Of a stretch of DNA of 34,677 nt, positions 1 through 8,943 are shown piece by piece; the stretch's first letter is position 1; every line of letters starts with the position of its first letter. Source of the stretch: an uncultured bacterium (GTDB lineage Bacteria; Planctomycetota; UBA1135; GCA-002748355); contig CALLZN010000445.1 of NCBI GenBank assembly GCA_937858895.1, forward strand, positions 1 through 34,677. Direction: 5' to 3'. Both the position numbers and the translations under genes were made by a program. Below the pieces are notes generated by a model. It ran no database searches and was not told the DNA's origin. It worked only from the letters and a program-made list of their open reading frames with translations.

Positions 1-1915
1 CTGGGAAGGCCCCCTCGCCCCGGACACCGCGCCCCCCGGGGTGGTCACCCGCCTCGAAGCTCCAAGTCGCGTTCTCGCCCAAGAAGCGCGGAGCGCGCGC
101 GACCGCGAGCCGCGCCGTCCCCGAACCAGGATCGCGGTCCGGAAAGCGCGCGGCCTTGCCGTGCAAGTACGAGAACAAGTGCGCGATCGAGAGGTCGGGC
201 GGCTCGTTGAACTGGTCGATGCGCACCGTCGTGTTGCGCGGACCAGTCTGCCAGTAGCTGCGTGAGCGCGCCGTGCGCGTCGCCTCGTCGAGGTCGTTCT
301 GACTCGTGAGGAGGGGGGCGCCGCGGGGGGGGGGCGGGGGGGGGGCCAGGCTTGGCCGCCCCGGGGGGGGGGGGGTCCCCCGGAGGCCGGAGTAGCCGGG
401 CCCGGGGACGGGGTAGAAAGCGAGCCCCGCCGATGTGAAGGTGATCGGGATCGTCGCGCGGTCGAGCTTGGTCTGTGTGCCGTGCAGGAGCGCGGTGTAG
501 ACATACTGCAGTTCTTGCTGCGAGATGGCCTTCTCGTTCTCGACGAGCGGGAAGAGCACACGGGTCGCGAGGTCTTCGAAGCACTCGTAGGGACGCACGT
601 TCGGATCGACGGCATCGGCATCGGCCACTGCAACCGAAGCTCCGCGCAACTGCACGATGCGCTCGGCGATGAGCTGGGCCTTGCTCTTCGAGAGCGGCAC
701 CCGCAGAGGCCGATGGTCACCCGTGCCGACTGCCTGGTTGAACTGTCGAACGCCCATGAGCAGGGCCGCGACGACCTCGACGGGCGCGGTGTTGACGTTG
801 ATCGGGACCGGCTGAAGGGCCTCGACGACCGCCATCCCTTCATCGGCGTTCAGCTTCGTGACCCGGTGCAGGACGACGTTCCAGATCGGTCCGGCGACGG
901 TCGTCCGCCGCGGGCCGCCGCGCGTGAGGCCGACGACGAGCGCCCATTCGTATTGGTCTTGGACGCGGATGCGAACGATCGATCCGGCCGTGATCGAGGC
1001 GGGGTCGCGGACGGCGAGGATCGAAGTCTCGCCAGCGACCAGTTGACTGAAGATCCGCTCGGGTTTGGAGAAGCTCGAGCCAATCGGCCGCGCGCCCTCG
1101 AAGGTGAGGAAGGCGCGCAGCGACTCGAGGCGGTCGAGGTCGAGGGCGCCGCGCTCGAAGCGATCGACCGTGCGCAGGTCTTCGAGCCGCTTCCACGGCC
1201 AGAAGCGTGAGCGGTCCTCTTGCCCATCGTCGAATTGGGCCGTCACGAGCAGACGCACGCGAGCGTCGACGATGGCCGTTCCGTCGATGTGCAGGACCGC
1301 GGGGCCGTAGGGATCCGGCGCCGCACCTTCGTCGCCTGCCAGGACGCCGCGCTCGAGGCCCTCGAAGCCACGCGGGCCCTTCTTCGTGTAGCGGATCAAC
1401 TCCTGGTCGATCCAAATGTAGCCCTGGTCGGGGAAGGCCTCGAGGCCGCTCGCCTCGATGAGGTCCTCCTCGTCCTTGTCGAGGTCCTTGGCGAGCGTCG
1501 CCGAGAGGCCGAAGAGATTGGACCAGACCTGGAGCGGCGCGGTCGGCGCGTGGATGCGGCCTTGGAGGTCGATGATCTCACCGCTGACCCGCCGGCGATT
1601 GCCGAGTGGGGACTCCGTGCCAGCCTCCGCCAGCTCGAGGCGCGGCGGGAACTCATCGAGGCCGTCGAAGTCGGGGCTCACGTCTTCACGGCCCTGCGTG
1701 CGCGCCACCCGCTGGATCAGCGTGCGCCGCGCGGCGTCGACGAGCAGGTCGGCTTCGCTCTCGCTCGCCTCGGCGTAGGCGTCGTTGCCGGCCTGCCCCA
1801 TCGTCATCATGAAGGGGCCGAGCATCGCCAGGAGGATCCCTAGGAGAACGAGGACGGCGAGCAGCGCGATGCCGCGCTCGTCACGCCGAGCGCCAACGAC
1901 AGGTCGTGCATTCAT
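1..1915 (-). CDS. gspK: GspK-like minor pseudopilin (type II secretion), C-terminus cut by window edge
   Basis: Probable minor pseudopilin of a type II secretion pseudopilus, acting at the inner membrane/periplasm. The frame opens at ATG 1915, overlapping the stop of the upstream pseudopilin gene (ATGA), and stays open to the window edge, giving at least 638 codons. The N-terminus has a short basic leader, then RGIALLAVLVLLGILLAML, a prepilin peptidase site followed by a hydrophobic helix. Further in (near positions 800-850) is VPINVNTAPVEVVAALL, the helix-hairpin-helix-like motif typical of GspK. The usual GspK is about 300-350 residues, so this one is clearly long. Near positions 308-383 the frame crosses G runs encoding a proline-rich stretch. 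The frame is the same on both sides and the far side still reads like protein (for example SYWQTGPRNTTVRIDQFNEP). GspK assignment is fairly sure; the long C-terminal part is unrecognised. Confidence 0.82.
   Translation of the reverse strand, partial: MNARPVVGARRDERGIALLAVLVLLGILLAMLGPFMMTMGQAGNDAYAEASESEADLLVDAARRTLIQRVARTQGREDVSPDFDGLDEFPPRLELAEAGTESPLGNRRRVSGEIIDLQGRIHAPTAPLQVWSNLFGLSATLAKDLDKDEEDLIEASGLEAFPDQGYIWIDQELIRYTKKGPRGFEGLERGVLAGDEGAAPDPYGPAVLHIDGTAIVDARVRLLVTAQFDDGQEDRSRFWPWKRLEDLRTVDRFERGALDLDRLESLRAFLTFEGARPIGSSFSKPERIFSQLVAGETSILAVRDPASITAGSIVRIRVQDQYEWALVVGLTRGGPRRTTVAGPIWNVVLHRVTKLNADEGMAVVEALQPVPINVNTAPVEVVAALLMGVRQFNQAVGTGDHRPLRVPLSKSKAQLIAERIVQLRGASVAVADADAVDPNVRPYECFEDLATRVLFPLVENEKAISQQELQYVYTALLHGTQTKLDRATIPITFTSAGLAFYPVPGPGYSGLRGTPPPPGRPSLAPPPPPPRGAPLLTSQNDLDEATRTARSRSYWQTGPRNTTVRIDQFNEPPDLSIAHLFSYLHGKAARFPDRDPGSGTARLAVARAPRFLGENATWSFEAGDHPGGRGVRGEGAFP
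313..381. repeat. Cluster of long G homopolymers inside gspK
   Basis: On the plus strand there are runs of 6 G (313-318), 10 G (325-334), 10 G (336-345) and 13 G (363-375), followed by a run of five C. Read in the gspK frame on the minus strand they encode proline-rich segments and keep the frame open. Such tracts can be slippage-prone (contingency-type) sequences. They can also be assembly or two-colour Illumina poly-G artefacts. The sequence alone cannot decide between these. Confidence 0.9.
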
Positions 1916-2979
1916 CGCGTGAGTCCCTCGCGTTCGAAGACCAGGCTCCCCTTCTGTTCGCCGAGCGTGAAGGAGAAGCCAGCAGGTTCTGGATGGCTGC
2001 GTCGATCGAGGAAGCCCGCTTCATCGAAGGCGAGACGCCGTGGCCCGTCGACCAGGAGGTCCTCGTCGAAGAGCTCTTCGGCGCTCAGCTCGAGGCCGAA
2101 GAGCGAGACCGTGTCGACCGCGCCGAAGACGGGCTTGGCGCCGTCCGAGACGACGAACCAGCCGGCCTTGTCTCGCCAGATCGGCGCGTCGATGTCCTCG
2201 CGGGCCTCCGCAATGCCGTCGAGGGCGAGGACCGCTTCGCCATGCGCAGCCTCGATCGACAAGCGATACCAACGCCGTGGCCGCAGGCGCTCACGGCCGG
2301 TGAGCGTGACGCGACGGCCCGCACTACCGTCGTCGCGGGTCAGGGTCACGAAGGCGCTGAGCACGCCGCTTTGGCCCACACCGAGTTCGAAGGACTCACC
2401 GATGCGCACAGCGACGCAAGCGTCGACCTCCTCGAGGAAGACGTCACAGCGACAGAGGAAGCCGGCGTGGAGGTCGAAGGTCGGCAGGGTTCGCACGTCG
2501 AAACGCAGCCCATGCCCCTCGGCGTCGCCATCGATCCAGAGCGCCTCGCCGAAGCGCCCCCCGGGTGCGATGCGCCCGGCTCCGAGCTCGCCGCCGAGAC
2601 CGCCACTGCCGTCCGCACGCCCGCGGTCGAAGTTCCACTCGCCGATGCGCCGCTGCGCGAAGACCTGGACCTTGCGCCGCTCTTCACCGGCGTCGACCCA
2701 AGGCGGCGGCACGATCTCGACCACGGCCGGTGAGCGGGTGAACTGCGCGAGCGCTCGCGCCGAGCGCGCGAGGTCGCGCAAGCGCGCGACTTCACGATCG
2801 AGGCTCCCCTCGCGCTTCATCAAGAAGCCGAGCCCCATCCCACTGAGCGAAGCGACGATCAGCAGGACGATCAGTAGTTCGATGAGGGTATAGCCGGAGC
2901 GAGGCTCGCGGCGTCGCCCATCAACCGATGTCAGGGGTTTCGAAGTTGCCGACGTCGTCACTCGTGTTGTAGACCCCAT
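1912..2979 (-). CDS. Minor pseudopilin fused to a LamG/concanavalin-like domain
   Basis: Type II secretion-like minor pseudopilin (GspH/I/J position) with an unusual C-terminal domain. The prepilin motif is RSGYTLIELLIVLLIVASLSG, with cleavage expected after the G before YTLIE. After the hydrophobic helix and a short helical spacer comes a beta-rich region of about 200 residues. It contains PRRWYRLSIEAAHGEAVLAL followed by DG, a pattern typical of LamG/jelly-roll domains (W-Y-x-L/V-x-I ... V-x-L-x-L-D-G). The start is uncertain. ATG 2979 and GTG 2961 are in frame, both inside the end of gspG; the ATG at the gspG stop (TGATGG) is in the wrong frame. The gene ends in an ATGA overlap with gspK. 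The pseudopilin call is firm; the LamG fold is inferred from pattern only. Confidence 0.75.
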   Translation of the reverse strand: MGSTTRVTTSATSKPLTSVDGRRREPRSGYTLIELLIVLLIVASLSGMGLGFLMKREGSLDREVARLRDLARSARALAQFTRSPAVVEIVPPPWVDAGEERRKVQVFAQRRIGEWNFDRGRADGSGGLGGELGAGRIAPGGRFGEALWIDGDAEGHGLRFDVRTLPTFDLHAGFLCRCDVFLEEVDACVAVRIGESFELGVGQSGVLSAFVTLTRDDGSAGRRVTLTGRERLRPRRWYRLSIEAAHGEAVLALDGIAEAREDIDAPIWRDKAGWFVVSDGAKPVFGAVDTVSLFGLELSAEELFDEDLLVDGPRRLAFDEAGFLDRRSHPEPAGFSFTLGEQKGSLVFEREGLTR

Positions 2980-3619
2980 CCGGTCCGGCAGAGAAGATCT
3001 GGAAGGTCTTGAGATTGAGGTAGCGGTTGCCGTCCTTCCAAGCCTGGACGGGCTGCTCGGCCTCGTCCAGGTCCCCCGCCTCCTCCGACAGCCGATAATT
3101 TTGCTCGACCGTGTAGTTGCGGTGGTGGAAGTAGGCGAAAGGATTGCCCCAGGCATCGAGGATCTCGACCCGCTCGGGGCGCTCGAGCTTGGCGATCATC
3201 GGCTTGCCATTGTCGTTGTCGGTGTTGCCGATCGACCGGTCGTCGCTCTTCGGGAAGGCCGGGTCTTGGCTGTCGGCGCGGTTCACGAAGAACATGAAGG
3301 ACTCGATGCCGACGTTCGTGCCGTTGCCGCGCGTGATCTCGAGCGTTCCGCTCGTATCGCGGAAGTCATCGGGCGGGTAGTCGCCAAAGCGACGCTGGCG
3401 CTCGTAGCCGTTGGCGGCCTCGACCATCGCGGCGATCGTCGCCTTGGTCCTCGAGATCTTCTCCTGCGCTTCGGCCCCCGTGATCATCGGCATGAGCGCG
3501 ACGAAGAGCATCGCGAGGATGCCGATCACGATGAGGATCTCGATCAGGGTGAAGCCCTTGGCCGTTCGCTGCTCGTCAGCGAGTGGCGCCCAGGAATCGT
3601 CGAAGTGAGCCTTTCTCAT
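2921..3619 (-). CDS. gspG: Major pseudopilin GspG
   Basis: Major pseudopilin forming the periplasmic pseudopilus of type II secretion. From ATG 3619 (ATGA overlap with the upstream TPR gene) it encodes 232 residues. A 22-residue leader ends in KG, followed by FTLIEILIVIGILAMLFVAL, the canonical N-methylated phenylalanine and Glu5. The C-terminal region has SAGPDGVYNTSDDVGNF, matching the S-x-GPDG-x(3)-T-x-DD calcium-site signature of GspG. Between them are aromatic, Asn/Asp-rich loops and NPFAYFHHRN. The length is somewhat above the usual 140-150 residues, with an enlarged middle. A longer frame to 3763 exists but overlaps the TPR gene and adds no sensible sequence. Confidence 0.9.
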   Translation of the reverse strand: MRKAHFDDSWAPLADEQRTAKGFTLIEILIVIGILAMLFVALMPMITGAEAQEKISRTKATIAAMVEAANGYERQRRFGDYPPDDFRDTSGTLEITRGNGTNVGIESFMFFVNRADSQDPAFPKSDDRSIGNTDNDNGKPMIAKLERPERVEILDAWGNPFAYFHHRNYTVEQNYRLSEEAGDLDEAEQPVQAWKDGNRYLNLKTFQIFSAGPDGVYNTSDDVGNFETPDIG

Positions 3620-6369
3620 TGCCCGAGCCTCACGAGGCGGAACTTGGCAAAGCGTGCGTCGACCTTGGAGCCGAGCCGGGGCACGCAGCGGATGTCGACG
3701 TAGAGTTCGCGGTTGCCGGCCGCGATGCGCATCTTCTTGCGAGCGACCTCTTGCCCGCCCCAACGCAGAACGATGCTGCCTTCCTCGGTCTCGGTCGTGA
3801 CGTCGATCACGTACTCGATCTCGAGAGTCGTGAAGGTGCCACGCTGCGTCGGGAAGAGCTCAGGGCGCTCCTCGGCGTCGATCTTGGTGGTCGTCTTCTC
3901 GGTCTCCTGGGCACCGCGCTTCAGGTAGGCGAAGGGGCGGCGTCCATCGAAGCCGATGCGCGCATCGATCGTCGACCGCAGTTCGCCACCGCCCGCCTCC
4001 TTCTCGTCCGAGACGCGCAGGTAGATCTCGGCCCCTGCCGTCGCACCGAAGTCGGCGTCGATCGCGACGCTCACGAAGTCACCACCACGATCGATCGTGT
4101 AGCGCGTGAAGCACGGCACTTCGCGACTCGACTCGCCGCGGACGGTGAGTTGGCCGTCCGCGAAGATCCAGAGGATCTTGTCCTGGCCCTTGCGCTCGGT
4201 GCGCCAGTGCGGAGCCTGGGCTTCGAAGTCATCGGACAGCTGGCGCTTGCCGCGATGGTAGGCGAGGCGCTTTTGGGTCACCTCCGCCCACTTCTTCATC
4301 GGGTCCTCGGCGTCCTTGATGAACTGGGCCGTGTCACGCAGCATCGCGACCGCGTCCGGTGTGTAACCGAGGCGGTTGCGCAGCAGCGCCTGCCAGATCT
4401 TGGCGTGAACTTCGCCACCTTGACTCTGCGCGACCTCGAACGAGTTGCGCGCGCGGTCGTTCTTGCGCAGGTGGTAGCGCACGATCCCCAAGTACTCGTG
4501 GTAGAGCGGCTCCTTGCGGCGTCCGGCCTTGGCCCGCTCCAACTGCTCGGAGCAGGCGCGCGCCGCGATGCGCTCGGCGTTCTCGAGCAAGGCAAAGGCC
4601 CCGCTCCCGCCGATGCGCGCCTCTTCGAGCTGCACGCGCGTGAGTTCCATGGCGGCCTCGACGAAGTCGAAGCGTTCGCGCAAACAGAGGTCGAGCACTT
4701 CGCGGGCCTCGGCCTGTCGCTGCGACTTGCGGTAGGCGCGACCGAGCAAGTAGAGCACGTAGGGGTCGCGCGGCGCGACCTTTTGCGCGCGCTCGAGAAC
4801 CGCGACCGCGTCGCCGATGCGCGCCGGGTCGAGGAGCAACAAGAAGCCTTCGGCTGCGAGTGCGAGTTGGCGTTGCAGCGGATCGCGCGTCTGGGCATTG
4901 CGAAACGCGACCAAGGCCTCGTCATAGCTCTTGGCTTCGAAGGCACAGAGGCCGGCCCCTACGAGGGCGATGGCCGACGCCGTATCGGTCGTCGCCGCCG
5001 CGAGGAAGGCAGAGCGCGCCTTGGCGATGTCGCCACGCGCCATCTCCACCGCCCCGCGCAGCAGCAGGACCTGCTCGCTCGAAGCGATCGCGCTGACTTC
5101 GTCGAGCGTGCGCGCCGCGAGATCGACGTCGGCCTCGGCGAGGGCAGCGCGGATGAGCTGTGACAAGACCGAGAAGCGCAGTTCAGGCCCGTGTGCCGGC
5201 GAGATGCGCACCCGCGCTTCCCGCGCGAAGCGCAGGGCCTCGACCTCGCGACCGCGTTCGGACAAGAAGGTCGAGAGCGCGAGAGCGTTACGCGGGTCCG
5301 TTTCGTCCGTGCGAACAGCCTCGAGCAGATGGTCTTCGGCGGCCTCGTCGAGGCGCAGGCGCGCTTCGAGAACACCACGCTCGCGAGCAACAAAGGCCGC
5401 ACTCGCGAAGGGCCCCGTCGCTAGCTCGTCGAAGAGCGCGACTTCTTGCTCGAAGTCGGCCGTCCGGGCGTAGACGTCGAGGAGCAGCTCGTAGCCACGC
5501 TGGGCGTTGGGCGCGATCTCGATGTACTTCCGCGCTTGGGCGACGGCCTCGTCGAGCGCCTCAGGATGCTGAGCCTCGCGACCGAGCAAGGTCGCAATGA
5601 AACGCTCGCGATCGCGCAGTCCGTCCTCGCCGCTCGGGATGCGCCGGCGCGCGAGCGCGATACGATTCTCGATCGAGTCCGCAAACTCGATGCGCGCGAC
5701 TTGCCCGGGCTCGAAGCTCTGCTGAGCGACGATGACCTTGCCCGTCTCGGGATCGACGCGCCGCAGGAGCACCGGCGCGCGGAAGGGCGAGCTGAGCACG
5801 CGGACGTCATCGTCGGTCGTGCTGCCATGCAGATAGCGTTGCTCGCCGATGACGAGTCCCCAGTAGCTACGATTGTCGACGGTGTCGAGCTTGTCATAGC
5901 GCTGCTCCCAGGCCGCCTCGCTGCTCGCTTCGCTGGCCCCGCCGCTCGAGACGTCGCTGCTCGCCTCGTTCGCGCCGACGCTTCCCACGGCTTCGGTCTC
6001 AGGCTTGAGGACGACGCTGTGGACCGCCGCGTCGACGCGCAGACGATCGTAGTGGCGCACGGCGATGCCGATCGGCAGCGGCGGCCGCACGAGCGGCAAG
6101 TCCGGCAAGGGCGGCAACTCGAGCTCGGGCCAATCGAGGGGCAACAACGGCAACGTGCGCGTCGGCACCAAGAAGGGATCGCGCAGCGCGGCCAATTCGA
6201 TCTCGCTCGCCGAACGCACGAGGCGCTCGGGGATCGCGACCCGCTCGTAGTCCTTGGTCTTGGCGCGCGGCGACGCACGCTCGGCGTCCCCACCTCGCGA
6301 CGTCACGAAGAGGAGGGCCAAGAGGGCCCCCGTGCAGAGCAGCAAGACTTGTTCTTTGCGCAGAGCCAA
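3616..6369 (-). CDS. GspC/PilP-like anchor fused to TPR repeats and a beta-sandwich-like C-terminus
   Basis: Encodes a 917-residue inner-membrane-anchored periplasmic protein. Residues 6-23 are a hydrophobic anchor (QVLLLCTGALLALLFVTS). Residues 63-66 are RDPF, followed by a proline/leucine linker and a small beta-rich segment; RDPF right after a flexible linker is characteristic of GspC/PilP family proteins that connect the inner platform to the outer-membrane secretin. Residues of roughly 250-680 are helical and TPR-like (LYLLGRAYRKSQRQAEAREV, LALSTFLSERGREVEALRFA). Roughly the last 220 residues, starting near DDFEAQAPHWRTERKG, are beta-rich and resemble LamG/DUF1080-type sandwiches. It lies 4 bases after the PilO-like gene and overlaps gspG. 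Membrane anchor and TPRs are clear; GspC/PilP equivalence is inferred from the motif and gene order. Confidence 0.72.
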   Translation of the reverse strand: MALRKEQVLLLCTGALLALLFVTSRGGDAERASPRAKTKDYERVAIPERLVRSASEIELAALRDPFLVPTRTLPLLPLDWPELELPPLPDLPLVRPPLPIGIAVRHYDRLRVDAAVHSVVLKPETEAVGSVGANEASSDVSSGGASEASSEAAWEQRYDKLDTVDNRSYWGLVIGEQRYLHGSTTDDDVRVLSSPFRAPVLLRRVDPETGKVIVAQQSFEPGQVARIEFADSIENRIALARRRIPSGEDGLRDRERFIATLLGREAQHPEALDEAVAQARKYIEIAPNAQRGYELLLDVYARTADFEQEVALFDELATGPFASAAFVARERGVLEARLRLDEAAEDHLLEAVRTDETDPRNALALSTFLSERGREVEALRFAREARVRISPAHGPELRFSVLSQLIRAALAEADVDLAARTLDEVSAIASSEQVLLLRGAVEMARGDIAKARSAFLAAATTDTASAIALVGAGLCAFEAKSYDEALVAFRNAQTRDPLQRQLALAAEGFLLLLDPARIGDAVAVLERAQKVAPRDPYVLYLLGRAYRKSQRQAEAREVLDLCLRERFDFVEAAMELTRVQLEEARIGGSGAFALLENAERIAARACSEQLERAKAGRRKEPLYHEYLGIVRYHLRKNDRARNSFEVAQSQGGEVHAKIWQALLRNRLGYTPDAVAMLRDTAQFIKDAEDPMKKWAEVTQKRLAYHRGKRQLSDDFEAQAPHWRTERKGQDKILWIFADGQLTVRGESSREVPCFTRYTIDRGGDFVSVAIDADFGATAGAEIYLRVSDEKEAGGGELRSTIDARIGFDGRRPFAYLKRGAQETEKTTTKIDAEERPELFPTQRGTFTTLEIEYVIDVTTETEEGSIVLRWGGQEVARKKMRIAAGNRELYVDIRCVPRLGSKVDARFAKFRLVRLGQ

Positions 6370-6372
6370 GCT

Positions 6373-7194
6373 TCAGTTCCTCGCCTCGATGTCGCTGGTT
6401 GCGGGGACGATCGCCTCGTGCGTGATGCGACACTCCATCGGTTCTCCCGGCTCGTCACCAGCCTTGGTCTGGAGCTCGTGGACGAGCAACGGACGACGAT
6501 CGTCGGTGCCGATGCAAGCCTCGAGGTAGGCCTGCATCGTCATCGGATCGCAGTGGAAGCGCAGGGATACACGCACGACTTGGCCGAGGTCGACGCTCTT
6601 GGATCTGGACCCTCGTGTCGGTCCTTTGGTCGCGCTGCTCTCGATGCGGATCTGATCGACCGCCGCGAGCCCGAGCGCATCGGGCTTGGCCGCGAGCACC
6701 GTGCGGCTCGCTTCGAGCAAGCGCGCGAGCGCGTCGTCGACGAGGTCGAGGGCGATCAAGGTCTCCTGGATCTCGTCCCGCTCGACCGGGTTGTTCGGCG
6801 GCATACCGAGCTGCGGCGCGCCGAACTGGACGTTCGCGATGTCCATCTGCTGGCGCACCGTCCGTTGGATACGCGATTGTGTCTCGATGTAGTGGAAGGT
6901 CGTGTCGCCCTTGCCTTCGAGGTCGAAGCTCGGCCGCTTCGTGAAGAAGGTCCTCTTGCCGACCGCTTCGAGCTCCTTGTCGAGCAAGCTCGAGTCGTCG
7001 CGGGCGCTCTTGCGCTCAGCGCTTCCGAAGAAACTCTTCTTCATCTCCGCGCGCGAACGCGAAATGCGCGCGTCGAGCGACGAAGTATCGAAGCGCCGTG
7101 AGATCCACGTGTTCGCGAGGAAGAAGACGATACAGGCGCCGAGGATCCCGCAGATCCACGCCTTGTGTTGTTGCCAGATGTCGTTGAGGTCCAT
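6373..7194 (-). CDS. PilO/GspM-like inner membrane protein
   Basis: Encodes 273 residues: a short cytoplasmic N-terminus (MDLNDIWQQHKAW), one membrane helix at about 13-30 (ICGILGACIVFFLANTW), a charged helical stretch likely to be coiled coil, then an alpha/beta periplasmic domain. This architecture, and the position between the PilM-PilN fusion and the GspC/PilP-like gene, match PilO/GspM, which pairs with PilN/GspL in the assembly platform. Sequence identity to known PilO is not obvious by eye, so the call rests on topology and gene order. The 45-base gap before it contains the 12-mer GCTGAAGGCGCA twice. Confidence 0.62.
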   Translation of the reverse strand: MDLNDIWQQHKAWICGILGACIVFFLANTWISRRFDTSSLDARISRSRAEMKKSFFGSAERKSARDDSSLLDKELEAVGKRTFFTKRPSFDLEGKGDTTFHYIETQSRIQRTVRQQMDIANVQFGAPQLGMPPNNPVERDEIQETLIALDLVDDALARLLEASRTVLAAKPDALGLAAVDQIRIESSATKGPTRGSRSKSVDLGQVVRVSLRFHCDPMTMQAYLEACIGTDDRRPLLVHELQTKAGDEPGEPMECRITHEAIVPATSDIEARN

Positions 7195-7239
7195 CGTTGC
7201 TCGTTTGCTTGCGCCTTCAGCGATCAGCGATCTGCGCCT

Positions 7240-8943
7240 TCAGCCCTGCTTGTCGTTCGCCTTCGATGCGTCTTGCTTGGGCGTGACGTCGAGCCAATCC
7301 ACCTTGAACGAGAAGGCGAAGTCGCCACCGCTCTGGTTGACTTGAGTCTCGCGCACGGGCACGCCGCGCCGCAGCAGCTCGTCCTTGAAGCCCTGGAAAC
7401 TGCTCACGAGGTCCTTGCCCGAGATCGACTTGCCGCCACCCGAGACGATGAGGTGAGGACGCGGCGGGAGCTTCTTGGGCCTGCCAGTGCCCGTCGCGGC
7501 GTCGCTTTGGCCCGCCTTGATCCAAGTCGGCTCACCGACCTTCGTCTCGAGCTTCGCGATCCAGAGGTCACCCGGCAGGACTTCGCGCATCGCACGAAGC
7601 GTGAGCGCGCTCCCATAGAGCGGGACCGCGCGCGTGCGCAGCTCGGCCAGCATTTTTTCGCGGGTCTCGTTCTTTTCGGCGAGGGCCGTGGTCTCGTTGT
7701 TGACCGAGTTGAGGGCCCTGACCTTGGTCGAGAGCGCGCTCTCTTGGCGCTGAGCCTCTTCGAAGCGCGACTTCGCGTCGAACCAGCGCCAGCCGAGGAA
7801 GGCAAGCGCGAGGACCGCCGCGACGATGTTGAAGATCGTACGCGTCTGGAAGCGACGACGCTTCTTGACGGCCTCCGGCAAGATCTCGATCGAGTAGAGC
7901 TCGTCGAAGAGCGGGGTCAGAGCGAGGCCGATCGCGAGCGCGGCTTCGGGACCCTGCTCGGTCAGCAGCGCCTGCTCCTCGGCCGAGAGCGCCGACATGT
8001 CGAGGTTCTCGATCGGATCGAAGACCGCGACCCGACAGCCGAGCCCGTCCGCGAAAAAGGCTGCCATGCCGCGGATGCGCACGCCCGGACCACAGATGTA
8101 AACGCGGTCGAGCTTGAGGTTCTCGACGCCGGTCTGCGTCTGGCAGAAAGCGAGCGTCGAGCGCAGCGCCGCCTGGAGCTGGCCGGCAACGCCCTGAACG
8201 GAGTGCGTCGCCTTCTCTTCTTGTGAACTCGCGTAGCGTCCGCGGGACTTCGGGTCGAGGTCGAGCAGCTCGTCGCGGATCTTCTGCGCGCGATTCTCAC
8301 GCACGTTGAAGGTCTGGGCGATCGCCGTATCGAGGACTTGCAAGCCGCCCGACACGTTGCGTGCGAACAGCAAGTTCGTGCCCTGCAACAAGGCAATGTC
8401 GATCGCCGTTTCACCGATCCACGCGACGAGCGAAACGTCGTCGGTCGAGACCGGACCGAGCGTGAGGAAGGCGTTGTAGAGCGCGACGGCGTTCGGCACA
8501 TAGGCCTCGACCGTGCCCTTGCGGGACGCCAGCATCGAAGAGATGCCATCGAGGTGGCTGTCCTTCGCGAGCGCGAGCAAGACCGTGTCCTCGCCGGTCA
8601 TCTCGTTCGCGACCGGCAAGAGGTTGTAGTCGGCGCTCAAGGAACCGCCAGCTTGCCCGGAGATCTCATCGACTTCGAAGTCCATGAGCTTCGCGAGCTG
8701 CCAGTCGGGAACCTGGGGCACGCGCACGTAGCGCAAGATCAGCTCCCGGCCCGACAAGCCGGTCACGACGTTGCCGAGCGTCGCAGCCCCGCCGAGCCGC
8801 TGCCCGTCGCGCGCGAGGACTTCACAGGCGACGACCTGGAAGCTCGTGCCCTTTTTCTTGCCGCCGACCTTCTTGCCCTCGACGAGGAGGGCGTCCTGAT
8901 TGCGCAGGTCGAGCCCACGCGCGCTGCTTCCCATGAACGTCAT
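7240..8943 (-). CDS. PilM-PilN fusion (GspL-like platform protein)
   Basis: Encodes 567 residues joining two components of the type IV pilus/type II secretion inner platform. Residues 1-350 are an actin-like PilM-type domain, with SLVAWIGETAIDIALLQGTN (about 171-190) and DRVYICGPGVRIRGMAAFF (about 279-297) as the phosphate/adenosine-loop-like segments. Residues 352-363 read IEILPEAVKKRR, equivalent to the INLLP motif that opens PilN. A membrane helix follows (about 370-387), then coiled coil (390-440) and a periplasmic PilN-like domain. GspL has the same cytoplasmic-actin/TM/periplasmic layout, so this is a GspL equivalent. It starts at ATG 8943 in an ATGA overlap with the upstream gene; Met4 is an alternative start. 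Confidence 0.82.
   Translation of the reverse strand: MTFMGSSARGLDLRNQDALLVEGKKVGGKKKGTSFQVVACEVLARDGQRLGGAATLGNVVTGLSGRELILRYVRVPQVPDWQLAKLMDFEVDEISGQAGGSLSADYNLLPVANEMTGEDTVLLALAKDSHLDGISSMLASRKGTVEAYVPNAVALYNAFLTLGPVSTDDVSLVAWIGETAIDIALLQGTNLLFARNVSGGLQVLDTAIAQTFNVRENRAQKIRDELLDLDPKSRGRYASSQEEKATHSVQGVAGQLQAALRSTLAFCQTQTGVENLKLDRVYICGPGVRIRGMAAFFADGLGCRVAVFDPIENLDMSALSAEEQALLTEQGPEAALAIGLALTPLFDELYSIEILPEAVKKRRRFQTRTIFNIVAAVLALAFLGWRWFDAKSRFEEAQRQESALSTKVRALNSVNNETTALAEKNETREKMLAELRTRAVPLYGSALTLRAMREVLPGDLWIAKLETKVGEPTWIKAGQSDAATGTGRPKKLPPRPHLIVSGGGKSISGKDLVSSFQGFKDELLRRGVPVRETQVNQSGGDFAFSFKVDWLDVTPKQDASKANDKQG

Noticed and set aside
45-584. Minus-strand 179-codon frame across the G-rich tract
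   Set aside because: Arg/Pro-rich shadow; the gspK frame covers the same region and is protein-like on both sides.
3583-5163. Long plus-strand frame opposite the TPR gene (526 codons)
   Set aside because: Antisense shadow typical of GC-rich DNA; the minus-strand gene has anchor, RDPF and TPR features and operon overlaps.
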